Source: Stenotrophomonas maltophilia
Lineage (GTDB): Bacteria > Pseudomonadota > Gammaproteobacteria > Xanthomonadales > Xanthomonadaceae
Length of the DNA stretch: 40,708 nucleotides
Assembly (NCBI GenBank): GCA_002435595.1
Contig: DJBL01000026.1
Span: forward strand, 1 to 40,708
Direction of reading: 5' to 3'
Shown here: positions 8,311-16,890 of the stretch, in pieces
Numbering within the stretch: the first letter of the stretch is position 1
Layout: every line of letters begins with the position of its first letter
Made by a program: the position numbers and the translations under genes
Notes under the pieces: generated by a model
What the model was told of the DNA's origin: nothing
What the model saw: the letters and a program-made list of their open reading frames with translations, nothing else
Databases searched by the model: none

Positions 8311-9309
8311 TCAATCCTGGTCGATGACCGGCGCCGGCACGATTGGATCGCGCGCATACCGCTGCGCGATCATCGCGCAGACGATCAGCTGGATCTGGTG
8401 GTAGATCATGATCGGCAGCACGATCGCACCGAGGCTGCCGCCGGCGAACAGCACCTTGGCGATGGGCACGCCGGTAGCCAGGCTCTTCTTGGAGCCGCAG
8501 AACAGGATGGTGATCTCGTCTTCGCGGTTGAAGCCCAGCCGGCGCGCGATGAAGCGGATCAGCGGCATCGCGATGCCGAGCAGCACTGCTGCCACCACCG
8601 CCACGCTCAACAGCGACAGCAGCGGCGTCTTGCTCCACAGCCCCTCGCTCACCGCTTCGCCGAAGGCGGAGTAGACCACCAGCAGAATCGTGCCTTGGTC
8701 GGTGTAGCGCAGCAGCGCGCGCTGGCGTTCCACCCAGCCGGCGATCCACGGGCGCAGCAGGTGGCCGGCCACGAACGGCACCAGCAGCTGCAGCATGATG
8801 CTCACGATGGCCTGGCCGGGGTTGTGCATGCCGCCTTCGGTGCCGGCCAGCAAGGCCAGCAGCAGCGGGGTCAGGAACACGCCGAGGATGCTCGACAGCG
8901 AGGCGCTGCACACGGCCGCCGGGACGTTGCCGCGGGCGATCGAGGTGAACGCGATCGAGGACTGCACCGTGGACGGCAGCGCGCACAGGAACAGCACGCC
9001 GATGTACAGCTCGGGGGTGAGCAGCCAGCCATCCAGCGGTTTGAACATCAGCCCCAGCAACGGGAACATCACGAAGGTGCAGGCCAGGATGGTCAGGTGC
9101 AGGCGCCAGTGCAGCAGACCGGCGACGATCGACTCACGCGGCAGGCGTGCGCCGTGCAGGAAGAACAGTGCGGCGATGGCGACGTCGGTGACATCGTCGA
9201 GCACCATCGCGGCGGCGCCGTGCATCGGCAGGAAGGACGCCAGCAGCACGGTGCAGAGCAGGGCGAGGGTGAAGTTGTCCGGTCGCAGGCGCGACCACCA
9301 GCGGGTCAT
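8311..9309 (-). CDS. Bile acid:sodium symporter-family carrier (YfeH-like)
   Basis: A 332-residue protein with about ten hydrophobic segments, matching the SBF-like branch that includes E. coli YfeH. Family features are the glycine/proline-rich stretches FLCALPSTVQSSIAFTSIARGN and, later, ILFCGSKKSLATGVPIAKVLF. The substrate is unknown; related carriers move organic anions with sodium. The chosen start (ATG at 9309) gives the usual short N-terminus MTRWWSRLRPDN; the longer frame upstream adds a cysteine-rich piece with no support. It is the last gene of the leftward rpsU-dnaG block, 52 nt after the phosphatase gene. Confidence 0.88.
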   Translation of the reverse strand: MTRWWSRLRPDNFTLALLCTVLLASFLPMHGAAAMVLDDVTDVAIAALFFLHGARLPRESIVAGLLHWRLHLTILACTFVMFPLLGLMFKPLDGWLLTPELYIGVLFLCALPSTVQSSIAFTSIARGNVPAAVCSASLSSILGVFLTPLLLALLAGTEGGMHNPGQAIVSIMLQLLVPFVAGHLLRPWIAGWVERQRALLRYTDQGTILLVVYSAFGEAVSEGLWSKTPLLSLLSVAVVAAVLLGIAMPLIRFIARRLGFNREDEITILFCGSKKSLATGVPIAKVLFAGGSLGAIVLPIMIYHQIQLIVCAMIAQRYARDPIVPAPVIDQD

Positions 9310-9361
9310 GGTGGGCAGGCTCCTGTAGAGCAGGGAAGTGAGCGGGAGAAGAAGAGCGGGT

Positions 9362-9892
9362 TCAACGCGCGGCGTCCTGCTCCAGCAGGACACGGGTCGG
9401 CGCTTCCAGCGAGGTCATGCCGGCCTCGCGGCCGAGCTGCAGGGCCTTGTCCACCGAGGCACCGTCACGCGCCTCCAGCACGGCCAGCAATGCACCGGCG
9501 CGGTTGCCGGAGGCGCAGTGCAGCAGCACCGGGCCCTGGCTCTGCGCCAGGGCGGTACGCAGCGCCTGCGCGTTGGCGTCGGTCAGGCCGGCGGCACCCG
9601 CAACGGGAATGCGCACATAGCGCAGGCCAAGTCGCTCGGCTGCGGCGGTTTCATCGAAGCCACGCGCCTCGTCGGGCTGGCGCAGGTCGATCACGGTGGT
9701 GATCCCGGCAGCGGCCGCTTGCTGCAGCTCGGCAGCGCTGGGTTGCCCGGCGGTGTACAGCTGCGGCCGTGGTTGTGCGAATGGCAGTTCCGCCGCCCAG
9801 GTGGGCAGGCACGGCGCGAACAGCGCGGCCATGACGCCAGCGCGGAGCCAGCGGACGATCGGTGCGGTGGAACGTGCGATGTGGGATGCCAC
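9362..9892 (-). CDS. Exported DUF442-like tyrosine phosphatase-fold protein
   Basis: The 176-residue protein has a signal peptide ending near PTWAA. The mature domain has LYTAGQPSAAEL, a strand TTVIDLRQPDE, and the phosphate loop LLHCASGNRAGAL with Cys126 and Arg131. Four residues, not five, separate Cys and Arg, as in the DUF442 (beta-lactamase-hydrolase-like) branch of cysteine phosphatases. A phosphatase or a sulfur-transfer role would both use the cysteine. Start is GTG at 9892, with GACGGAG about 7 nt upstream and 14 nt after the dnaG stop, so it is probably translated from the dnaG transcript. Confidence 0.82.
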   Translation of the reverse strand: MASHIARSTAPIVRWLRAGVMAALFAPCLPTWAAELPFAQPRPQLYTAGQPSAAELQQAAAAGITTVIDLRQPDEARGFDETAAAERLGLRYVRIPVAGAAGLTDANAQALRTALAQSQGPVLLHCASGNRAGALLAVLEARDGASVDKALQLGREAGMTSLEAPTRVLLEQDAAR

Positions 9893-9906
9893 GGCGGCTC
9901 CGTCGG

Positions 9907-11637
9907 TCAGAAGCGGAGGGTGCTGCGCGCCTTGAGCAGTTCGCGCAGCTCGTACTTGTCAGTATCGTCCAGACCCTGCTGGCTCTGCTTTGCCTGAAGC
10001 TCATCCAGACGTTGCATCAGCAGCTGTTTCTCCAGCTGGGCCACTGCATCGTGCAGTTCCTGGGTCCACATCGCCTCGTCGCCGGGCAGGGTCTGCGCGG
10101 CCAGCTTGTGCAGCGCCTCCTGCTCTTCACGCCCGTCGAAGTGCTCCAGCAATGCGCCGGTGCTGATGTCCGGGCGCTGTTCCACCAGCCCCAGCAGCTC
10201 CAGCAGCAGTTCGATGCCGGGCAGGCGCAGGCCGTTGAAGTGGTGGCCTTCCAGGGTCATCGCCAGTGACGGCTGCTGCAGCAGGATCGCGATGGCAGCG
10301 CGCACCAGGCTGCGCCGCTGGGTGGGCGCCACGGCACGCGGCGCGGGGCGCGACGGCTGTGCCGGCGCGCCGGGCTTGGCACCCAGGCCGGTCAGCGTGG
10401 TCAGCTGCTGCTTCATCAGGTCGCCGAAGGCGCCATCGGGAATCTGCGCCAGCATCGGCTTGGCGCGTTCGGCCAGTCGCGCCTTGCCGTCCAGCGTGGC
10501 CATGTTGACCTCGCGGGTAAGCTCGTCGAAGAAGAACTGCGACAGCGGCGTGGCCTGCTGCAGGCGCGCATCGAAGCCCTCGCGGCCTTCCTTGCGCACG
10601 ATGGTGTCCGGGTCTTCGCCATCGGGCAGGAACAGGAAGAAGGCCTGGCGGCCGTCCTTCATGCGCGGCAGCACCGACTCCAGCGCACGCCAGCCGGCGC
10701 GACGGCCGGCGGCATCGCCATCGAAGCAGAAAAACACGTCCGGCGCGTTGCGGAACAGCAGTTCGGCGTGGTCCGGGGTGGTCGCCGTGCCCAGCGTGGC
10801 CACCGCCTGGGTGACCCCGAACTGGAACAGCGAGACCACGTCCATGTAGCCTTCGACCACGATCAGCCGTTCGATCTTCTGGTTGGCCTGGCGCACCTGC
10901 CACAGGCCGTACAGCTCGCGGCCCTTGTGGAACAGCGCGGTCTCGGGCGAGTTCAGGTACTTGGGGCCGTCGTCCTTCTCCATGACCCGGCCGCCGTAGG
11001 CGATCACGCGGCCGCGGCGGTCGAAGATCGGGAACATCACCCGGTCGCGGAACTTGTCGTAGACGTGGCCGCGATCGTTCTTGGAAAACAGCCCGGCGCG
11101 GTCCAGCAGCTTCATGCGCCGCTCGTCCTTGCCCAGCGCATCTTTCAATGCGCTGTAGCCGTCCGGTGCATAGCCGATCGCAAACCGTGTGCGGTTTTCC
11201 TCATCCACGCCACGCTGGTCCAGGTAGGCGCGCGCCTTGTCGCTGCCTTCCAGCGACTTCTGGAAAAAGCGCGTGGCCGCATCCAGCGCCGAGTACAGCT
11301 CGCGGCTGTCGTCCTGCTGCTGGGCGGTGCGCGGCTGGGTATCGCGCGGCACTTCCATGCCCACGCGCTTGGCCAGCTCGTCGACCGCGTCGAGGAACTC
11401 GAGGCGGTCGTAATTCATCAGGAAGCTGATCGCGGTGCCGTGCGCGCCGCAGCCGAAGCAGTGGTAGAACTGCTTGGTCGGCGAGACCGTGAACGAGGCC
11501 GAGCGCTCGTCATGGAACGGACAGCGCGCGGCGTACTCCTTGCCCTGGCGCTTCAACGGCACGCGGCTGCCCACCACCTCGACGATGTCGGAGCGGGCCA
11601 GCAGGTCGTCGATGAATGCGTCGGGGATACGAGCCAT
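9907..11637 (-). CDS. dnaG: DNA primase
   Basis: DnaG makes RNA primers for replication. The 576-residue protein has all three regions: an N-terminal zinc-binding domain with Cys39, His42, Cys60 and Cys63 (CPFHDE, then YHCFGCG), a TOPRIM catalytic core with LIVVEGYMDVVSL and CFDGDAAGRRAGWRAL, and a C-terminal DnaB-binding helical region. A Pro/Ala-rich linker (about 420-440) separates the core from the C-terminal part. The start MARIPDAFIDDLL is the family start; the open frame runs 12 codons further upstream without support. It lies downstream of the YihY-like gene and not directly after rpsU as in Escherichia. Confidence 0.98.
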   Translation of the reverse strand: MARIPDAFIDDLLARSDIVEVVGSRVPLKRQGKEYAARCPFHDERSASFTVSPTKQFYHCFGCGAHGTAISFLMNYDRLEFLDAVDELAKRVGMEVPRDTQPRTAQQQDDSRELYSALDAATRFFQKSLEGSDKARAYLDQRGVDEENRTRFAIGYAPDGYSALKDALGKDERRMKLLDRAGLFSKNDRGHVYDKFRDRVMFPIFDRRGRVIAYGGRVMEKDDGPKYLNSPETALFHKGRELYGLWQVRQANQKIERLIVVEGYMDVVSLFQFGVTQAVATLGTATTPDHAELLFRNAPDVFFCFDGDAAGRRAGWRALESVLPRMKDGRQAFFLFLPDGEDPDTIVRKEGREGFDARLQQATPLSQFFFDELTREVNMATLDGKARLAERAKPMLAQIPDGAFGDLMKQQLTTLTGLGAKPGAPAQPSRPAPRAVAPTQRRSLVRAAIAILLQQPSLAMTLEGHHFNGLRLPGIELLLELLGLVEQRPDISTGALLEHFDGREEQEALHKLAAQTLPGDEAMWTQELHDAVAQLEKQLLMQRLDELQAKQSQQGLDDTDKYELRELLKARSTLRF

Positions 11638-11701
11638 GGGCAGCAGGCAGGGGGCGCGGCCGGTCACGGCCACGCGCAGAAGCGGGGGTCGGACTAGTCT
11701 A

Positions 11702-12658
11702 CTAGCTGCCGGTCGCTTCGCCCGGTTTCGGCGTGGGGATGCCGGCCACGGCCAGGTGATGGCGCGCGCGCAGCCGCTCGTCGATCACCGCGGTCATCAG
11801 CGCCCCGACGAAAAACACCACAGTGGCGTAGTAGATCCACACCAGCGAGATCACCAGCGCGCCCATCGAGCCGTAGGCGCTGCCGGGCGCCACCGTGGCG
11901 ATGTACAGGCCGATGGCGTAGCGCCCCAGCGCGAACAGCGCCGAGGTGATCGCCCCGCCGATGAAGGCCTGGCGCCAGGCCACGCGACGGTCGGGCAGGT
12001 AGTGGTAGAGGAAGGCAAAGCCCACCGTGTACAGCGCCAGGCTGGTCAGGTAGCCCACCGCCGGCAGCACCGAGGGCAACTGCGCGAAGGCCACCTGCAG
12101 CATGGTGGTGGCGGTCATCGACAGGATCAGCAGGAAGCCCAGCGCCAGCACCACGCCGAAGGAAAACACCCGCTTGCGCAGCCAGGCCACCACGCCGTCC
12201 AGGCGTTCGCCGCTGGTGTTGAAGATCAGGTTGAGCGCGTTCTGCAGCTGCGCAAACACCGCGGTGGCGCCAATGAACAGCAGCAGCGTGCTCCACACCC
12301 CGGCCAGCGAGCCCACGTCGGGCTGGTTGTCGGCATTCTTCAGCACGGTGTCGGCCACGGTGGCCGCACTGCTGCCGGCCACGTCGTTGATCTGCGCAAT
12401 CAGCGCCTGCTGCGCCGGCGGGTACAGCGAGGCGGTGAGCCAGAGCAGCAGCACCAGCAGCGGGGCCATCGAGAGCAGGGCGTAGAACGAGACCGAGGCG
12501 GCCTGGGTCAGCACGTCGATATCGACGAAGCGTTTGCCCACGGCCATGGGGAAGCTGCGTTGCAGCCTGTCCACGTACTTGTGCAGGCGTTGCGGCACGC
12601 CGGCGTGGGCGGGCGTGGGAGCGGCGTCGGGTGCGGGGGCAGGCGGCAGTGAAGACAT
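11702..12658 (-). CDS. YihY/BrkB-family inner-membrane protein
   Basis: A 318-residue protein with about six membrane segments. Family landmarks are LTQAASVSFYALLSMAPLLVLLLW near residue 50, FVGALMTAVIDERL near the C-terminus, and a glycine-rich stretch SAYGSMGALVISLVWIYYA. Members were once described as ribonuclease BN by mistake; their true function is unknown, and transport or envelope roles are suspected. A proline- and alanine-rich N-terminus (about 3-22) precedes the first helix. It separates yqeY from dnaG, 64 nt before dnaG. Confidence 0.9.
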   Translation of the reverse strand: MSSLPPAPAPDAAPTPAHAGVPQRLHKYVDRLQRSFPMAVGKRFVDIDVLTQAASVSFYALLSMAPLLVLLLWLTASLYPPAQQALIAQINDVAGSSAATVADTVLKNADNQPDVGSLAGVWSTLLLFIGATAVFAQLQNALNLIFNTSGERLDGVVAWLRKRVFSFGVVLALGFLLILSMTATTMLQVAFAQLPSVLPAVGYLTSLALYTVGFAFLYHYLPDRRVAWRQAFIGGAITSALFALGRYAIGLYIATVAPGSAYGSMGALVISLVWIYYATVVFFVGALMTAVIDERLRARHHLAVAGIPTPKPGEATGS

Positions 12659-12757
12659 GCCGTCGATTTTTGCAGGCCCGGGCCGAAGGCGGGGTGAAGC
12701 GGGGCGTGCGTGCATGCACCAACACCCCGCGCCAGCAGCCTGCGGCAAGCCGGTGGT

Positions 12758-12808
12758 GCCGGATGTCGTCGCATCCGGCCGGGCAGGTAACGACCGTGGG
12801 TCGCTACC
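12758..12808. repeat. Two REP-like hairpins downstream of yqeY
   Basis: The first hairpin has an 8-bp stem (GCCGGATG with CATCCGGC, 12758-12765 and 12772-12779). The second pairs GGTAACGACC (12786-12795) with GGTCGCTACC (12799-12808) around a 3-nt loop with one mismatch, and its arm begins with a GTA(G)-type end like Stenotrophomonas palindromic repeats. Both sit just after the stop of yqeY and before the YihY-like gene on the minus strand. They may terminate or stabilise the yqeY transcript. Confidence 0.55.
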
Positions 12809-12817
12809 CGGCGCCGA

Positions 12818-13264
12818 TCAACTGGCCAGCTGCTGCTTGACCAGCTTGGACACCAGGCCCATGTCGGCCTGGCCGGCGAGCTTGGGCTTGAGCGCGCCCA
12901 TCAGCTTGCCGATGTCGGCCGGACTGGCCGCGCCGGTTTCGGCGATGGCAGCCTGGATGGCGGCCACGATCTCGGCCTCGCCCAGCTTGGTCGGCAGGTA
13001 CTGGTCGATCACCACGATTTCCTCGCGCTCGATCACGGCCAGGTCTTCACGGTTGGCGGCCTCGAACTGGCTGACCGAATCCTTGCGCTGCTTGACCATC
13101 TTCTCCAGCACGGCGAGCACGGCAGCGTCGTCCAGCTCGATGCGCTCGTCCACTTCCTTGCGCTTGATGTCGGCCAGCATCAGGCGGATCACGCCCAGGC
13201 GGTGCTTCTCGCCGGCCTTCATGGCCGCCTTCATGTCATCGGTGAGCTGCTGCTTCAGGCTCAT
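12818..13264 (-). CDS. yqeY: GatB/YqeY domain protein
   Basis: The 148-residue protein matches YqeY along its whole length. It opens with SLKQQLTDDMKAAMKAGEK, continues with LGVIRLMLADIKRKEVDE and the helix-rich IDQYLPTKLGEAEI, and ends with the GatB-like KLMGALKPKLAGQADMGLVSK. The family resembles the tRNA-binding tail of GatB but stands alone; its role is undefined, and tRNA or amidotransferase quality control has been suggested. GAGGTGTTCC before ATG 13264 gives a good ribosome site. It is commonly found between rpsU and dnaG, as here, although a terminator separates it from rpsU. Confidence 0.95.
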   Translation of the reverse strand: MSLKQQLTDDMKAAMKAGEKHRLGVIRLMLADIKRKEVDERIELDDAAVLAVLEKMVKQRKDSVSQFEAANREDLAVIEREEIVVIDQYLPTKLGEAEIVAAIQAAIAETGAASPADIGKLMGALKPKLAGQADMGLVSKLVKQQLAS

Positions 13265-13320
13265 GGAACACCTCGTATTCGGTCAAAAGAGCGGGTAGGG
13301 ACGCCAAACGACTGGAACGC

Positions 13321-13352
13321 AAAAAGCCGGTAACGCTCACGCGCTCCGGCTT
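13321..13352 (-). terminator. Intrinsic terminator after rpsU
   Basis: On the minus strand AAGCCGG (13352-13346) pairs with CCGGCTT (13330-13324), a 7-bp stem around a 15-nt loop, followed by a run of T ending at 13321. It lies 50 nt after the rpsU stop. Partial read-through would feed yqeY and dnaG, giving rpsU more transcript than the genes behind it. Confidence 0.75.
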
Positions 13353-13401
13353 CGGCTCCGCCGCGACAGACACAGGGTCTGCCGCATCGAAGTTGCGTAG
13401 A

Positions 13402-13617
13402 TCAGTACAGGCGCTGACGCTTGGTGACGTCGCGCGAGGAGCGACGCAGCTGACGCTTCACAGCAGCAGCAGCTTTACGCTTGCGCTCCTGGGTCGGCTT
13501 TTCGTAGAACTCGCGCTTGCGGGTTTCGGCCAGCACGCCGGCCTTTTCGCAGGTGCGCTTGAAGCGACGGAGCGCAAACTCGAAGGGCTCGTTCTCGCGG
13601 ACTTTAACGCTGGGCAT
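13402..13617 (-). CDS. rpsU: 30S ribosomal protein bS21
   Basis: The 71-residue basic protein matches bS21: [20 protein letters not shown] at the N-terminus and a lysine/arginine-rich C-terminus with [20 protein letters not shown]. It binds the small subunit near the anti-Shine-Dalgarno region and supports initiation. GGAGATTCC precedes the ATG. The gene has its own strong promoter upstream and its own terminator downstream, and diverges from tsaD. Confidence 0.98.
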
Positions 13618-13667
13618 GGAATCTCCGGGACACAGTAGAACCGGGTCACGCCCGGTGAGAGCCGCAC

Positions 13668-13695
13668 ATTATAGCGGCGACAAAAGAAGTTGCAA
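13668..13695 (-). promoter_or_regulatory. rpsU promoter (sigma-70 type)
   Basis: On the minus strand TTGCAA (13695-13690) and a perfect TATAAT (13673-13668) are separated by 16 nt. The start of transcription would be near 13661, about 43 nt before the rpsU ATG. It is the best -35/-10 pair I found in the window, fitting a ribosomal protein gene. Confidence 0.85.
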
Positions 13696-13770
13696 CCCAC
13701 CCCGGCGAACTTCTTGGCCACAGGTGGTGTCGGGTGGGCTGGCGGTAACGCTGCCGGGGCCTCAGCGGTC

Positions 13771-13776
13771 CATAAT
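13771..13776 (+). promoter_or_regulatory. tsaD -10 element, probably leaderless mRNA
   Basis: CATAAT ends 7 nt before the tsaD ATG at 13784, and no ribosome-binding site is visible between them. Transcription would start at or next to the A of the ATG. The -35 region is not recognisable. Leaderless messages with a -10 box this close to the start codon are known in Xanthomonas. Confidence 0.55.
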
Positions 13777-13783
13777 ACCCGGT

Positions 13784-14809
13784 ATGCGAGTCCTTGGTAT
13801 CGAATCTTCCTGCGATGAGACCGGCGTGGCGGTGTATGACACCGCCCTGGCCGGCCCGGACGCCCTGCGCGCCCATACCGTGTACAGCCAGATCGCCCTT
13901 CACGCCGAATACGGCGGGGTGGTGCCTGAACTGGCCAGCCGCGACCATGTGCGCAAGCTGCTGCCGTTGATCCGCCAGACCCTGGCCGAGGCCGGGATGG
14001 ACGTGGCCGACATCGACGGGGTGGCCTACACGGCTGGCCCGGGGCTGGTGGGCGCGCTGCTGGTGGGGGCCGGCGTGGCCCGCTCGCTGGCCTGGGCGCT
14101 GGACGTGCCGGCGGTGGGGGTCCACCACATGGAAGGGCATCTGCTGGCCCCGCTGATGGAAGACGACCCGCCGCAGGCGCCGTTCGTGGCCCTGCTGGTG
14201 TCCGGCGGGCATACCCAGCTGGTGGCGGTGGACCGGATCGGCCAGTACCGCCTGCTGGGCGAGACCCTGGACGACGCGGCCGGCGAGGCCTTCGACAAGA
14301 CCGCCAAGCTGATGGGGCTGCCGTACCCGGGCGGCCCGCAGCTGGCGGCGCTGGCCGAGCGCGGTACCCCGGGCAAGTACACGTTCACCCGCCCCATGAC
14401 CGACCGGCCGGGGCTGGATTTCAGCTTCTCCGGCCTGAAGACCCAGGTGCTGCTGGCCTGGCGCGACAGTGATCAGAGCGAGCAGACCCGGGCCGATATC
14501 GCCCGCGGCTTTGAAGATGCGGTGGTGGAAACCCTGGCCATCAAATGCGAGCGCGCGCTGGATGCGGCGGGCACCGATGTGATCGTGGTGGCCGGCGGCG
14601 TGGGCGCCAACAAGCGCCTGCGCGCCAAGCTGCAGCAGATGGCTGCCCGCCGCGGCGGCCGCGCCTGCTTCCCGCGCCCGGCCCTGTGCACCGACAACGG
14701 CGCGATGATCGCCTTCGCCGGCGCGCTGCGCCTGGAAGCCGGCCAGCACACCCCGCCGCAGGTGCAGGTCACCCCGCGCTGGGACATGGCGACGCTGCCG
14801 GCGCTGTGA
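13784..14809 (+). CDS. tsaD: tRNA N6-adenosine threonylcarbamoyltransferase
   Basis: TsaD transfers threonylcarbamoyl to A37 of ANN-decoding tRNAs, with TsaB, TsaC and TsaE encoded elsewhere. The 341-residue Kae1/ASKHA-fold protein begins MRVLGIESSCDETGVA, has the metal-binding His115 and His119 in HHMEGHLLAPL, the nucleotide-binding LLVSGGHTQLV, and CTDNGAMIAFAG near the C-terminus. The frame is open about 90 codons further upstream, but MRVLGIESS is the universal family start. It is divergent from rpsU, as in Escherichia. Confidence 0.98.
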   Translation: MRVLGIESSCDETGVAVYDTALAGPDALRAHTVYSQIALHAEYGGVVPELASRDHVRKLLPLIRQTLAEAGMDVADIDGVAYTAGPGLVGALLVGAGVARSLAWALDVPAVGVHHMEGHLLAPLMEDDPPQAPFVALLVSGGHTQLVAVDRIGQYRLLGETLDDAAGEAFDKTAKLMGLPYPGGPQLAALAERGTPGKYTFTRPMTDRPGLDFSFSGLKTQVLLAWRDSDQSEQTRADIARGFEDAVVETLAIKCERALDAAGTDVIVVAGGVGANKRLRAKLQQMAARRGGRACFPRPALCTDNGAMIAFAGALRLEAGQHTPPQVQVTPRWDMATLPAL

Positions 14810-14860
14810 GGCGGCAGCGCGATGCGAGCCCGCGTGGGTGTCGCATCGCAGCGTGCCGCC
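14810..14860. terminator. Long hairpin directly after tsaD
   Basis: Beginning one base after the tsaD stop, GGCGGCA (14810-14816) pairs with TGCCGCC (14854-14860). An inner stem pairs GCGATGCGA (14819-14827) with TCGCATCGC (14841-14849) around a 13-nt loop. The two stems are joined by a small asymmetric internal loop. No T-run follows, so it may be a rho-assisted terminator or a 3'-end stabiliser. Confidence 0.6.
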
Positions 14861-15205
14861 GTTGCGCCCGGATCGAACGGGTGCGTGGCATGTCGACCTC
14901 TCCTCGTCCAAGTGGCGGGTGCGCGACGCCCTTTCAGTGGCGGCCAGCCGTCCATCCCGGCCTGTTTGGCGGGGTCAACCGCGGTCGCGGCGACGCTCGC
15001 GTGAGAACTGTGACTGGCGGCAAACGAGGCGGCGCCGATGCCCCTTGCCGCGGTCGCAGCGGTAAACGCGCCATGCGCGGAACGTGGGGCAGGGCATCTT
15101 GCTTTAGGCCTCTGACCCGTCCGTGCGCGCCCGGCCGCAGGTCGTTTCAGGCAGGCGCGGCGCTGGCCCGTTACCATGACGACCTGTTTTCAGTGGTTGG
15201 CGGCT
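14861..15205. other. Non-coding interval between tsaD and folB
   Basis: About 345 nt hold no reading frame with convincing codon use, no recognisable RNA gene and no clear repeat. The only candidate signal is GTTACCAT near 15170, a possible -10 box for folB. Otherwise I see nothing in it. Confidence 0.5.
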
Positions 15206-15574
15206 ATGGACAAGGTATTCATCGAAGGGCTCGAGATCGATGCCCTGATCGGCATCTACGACTGGGAACGGCGGATCCGCCAGACCCTGCGTTTCGACCT
15301 GGAAATGGGCTTCGACAACCGTCGCCCGGCGGCCAGCGACGACATCGCCGATACCCTCAATTACAAGGCCGTGAGCAAGCGCATCGAGCAGTTCGTGCGC
15401 GAGTCCGATTTCGGCCTGGTCGAAACCCTGGCCGAGCGCATTGCCGAGATCGTGCTGCGTGAATTCAAGGTGGAGTGGCTGCGGCTCAAGTTGAGCAAGC
15501 CCGGTGCGGTGCGCGGCGCGCGCGCGGTGGGCGTGATCATCGAGCGCAGCGCGCCATCACCGGCACGCCCCTGA
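15206..15574 (+). CDS. folB: Dihydroneopterin aldolase
   Basis: FolB cleaves 7,8-dihydroneopterin to 6-hydroxymethyl-dihydropterin in folate synthesis. The 122-residue protein has the family start MDKVFIEGLEIDALIGIYDW, with the pterin-site segment LNYKAVSKRIEQFV, the Glu in ETLAERIAEIVL, and the lysine in KLSKPGAV. An in-frame ATG at 15176 would add ten residues unlike other family members, so 15206 is preferred although neither start has a strong ribosome site. The channel gene follows after 28 nt. Confidence 0.95.
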   Translation: MDKVFIEGLEIDALIGIYDWERRIRQTLRFDLEMGFDNRRPAASDDIADTLNYKAVSKRIEQFVRESDFGLVETLAERIAEIVLREFKVEWLRLKLSKPGAVRGARAVGVIIERSAPSPARP

Positions 15575-15602
15575 CAGCCCCCGGAACGGAGATCGATACA
15601 CG

Positions 15603-16880
15603 ATGTTGAATGCAGTAGTGGCGGTGCGTTGGCTGGACGACCTGCAGCGCGCGCTGGAACCTTGGCCGTGGGCCTATACGGGTGCGGTGCTGGGCCTGCT
15701 GGTGCTGGCAGCGTGGCTGGCCAATTTCGTCACCAAGAAGATCCTGCTGCGCGGCCTGCGCGGGTTGATCAACCGCCTGCCCGGCGGCGCCGCCCACGGC
15801 GGGCGCGGCAGCAACGTGATGCGGGTGGTGTCGCGGTTGTCCAACGTGGTGCCCAGCCAGGTCATCGCCGCCGGCATCACCGTGGTGCCCGACCTGCCGC
15901 CGCCGCTGGTGGCATTGGTCATCGGGGCCTGCCAGGCCTGGGCGATCCTGACCGTGACGCTGGCGATCTCGCACGCGCTGGATGCGGCCAACGACCTCTA
16001 CGAGCGCCGCCCCGACGCGCGCAACAAGCCGATCAAGGGCTACCTGCAGGTGGCCAAGATCGTCATCTTCGTCATCGCCGGGTTGTCGATCGTGGCCACC
16101 CTGGCCGGCGTGGACCTGCGTTACCTGGTGACCGGCCTGGGCGCGGCCACCGCGGTGCTGATGCTGATCTTCCAGGACACCATCCTGTCGCTGGTGGCCA
16201 GCGTGCAGATCAGTGGCGATGGCCGGGTGCGGCTGGGCGACTGGATCGAGATGCCCAGCCAGAACGCCGATGGCGATGTCATCGATATCGCCCTGCACAC
16301 CATCACCGTGCAGAACTTCGACAAGACCATCACCACCATCCCGACCAAGAAGCTGGTGACCGAGTCGTTCAAGAACTGGCGCGGCATGCAGGAGGCGGGT
16401 GGCCGCCGGATCAAGCGCGCGCTGTACCTGGACCAGCACAGCGTGGGCTTCGTGGAGGCGCCGATGCTGGCCCGGCTGGAGCAGTTCGCGGTGCTGGGCG
16501 ATTACCTGCGCGAGAAGCAGTCCGAACTGGCGCAGTGGAACGCCGGGCTGCAGGCCAAGGGCATGGCCGCGGTCAACGCGCGCCGGGTCACCAACCTGGG
16601 CACCTTCCGCGCGTATGTGGAGCGCTACCTGCGCCAGCATCCGGGCATCCATACGGATATGACGCTGCTGGTACGGCAGCTGCAGCCCACTACCGAAGGC
16701 CTGCCGCTGGAGATCTACTGCTTCACCCGCAGCACCGCCTGGGGCGAGTACGAAGGCGTGCAGTCGGATGTGTTCGACCACCTGCTGGCCACCCTGCCGG
16801 CGTTCGGGCTGCGCGTGTTCCAGGCGTCCAGCGATGCGATGTTGATGGCCGTCCAGCCGCGCCCGGCCGCCGCAGAGTAA
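15603..16880 (+). CDS. Mechanosensitive channel, YbdG-like MscS family
   Basis: The 425-residue inner-membrane protein has about five spans and then an MscS-type core. The pore helix reads LVTGLGAATAVLMLIFQDTI, followed by the beta domain SVQISGDGRVRLGDWIEMPS and the family-typical TITVQNFDKTITTIPTKKLV. Length and the FKNWRGMQEAGGRRIKRAL segment match YbdG rather than MscS itself. Such channels open on membrane tension during osmotic downshift, YbdG-type ones weakly. ACGGAG lies nine bases before the ATG. A strong terminator follows. Confidence 0.93.
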   Translation: MLNAVVAVRWLDDLQRALEPWPWAYTGAVLGLLVLAAWLANFVTKKILLRGLRGLINRLPGGAAHGGRGSNVMRVVSRLSNVVPSQVIAAGITVVPDLPPPLVALVIGACQAWAILTVTLAISHALDAANDLYERRPDARNKPIKGYLQVAKIVIFVIAGLSIVATLAGVDLRYLVTGLGAATAVLMLIFQDTILSLVASVQISGDGRVRLGDWIEMPSQNADGDVIDIALHTITVQNFDKTITTIPTKKLVTESFKNWRGMQEAGGRRIKRALYLDQHSVGFVEAPMLARLEQFAVLGDYLREKQSELAQWNAGLQAKGMAAVNARRVTNLGTFRAYVERYLRQHPGIHTDMTLLVRQLQPTTEGLPLEIYCFTRSTAWGEYEGVQSDVFDHLLATLPAFGLRVFQASSDAMLMAVQPRPAAAE

Positions 16881-16890
16881 GCTCCTGAGC

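Noticed and set aside
14822..15177. Short frames between tsaD and folB
   Set aside because: Compositions are arginine-rich and shadow-like, none has a ribosome site, and they disagree with each other in frame.
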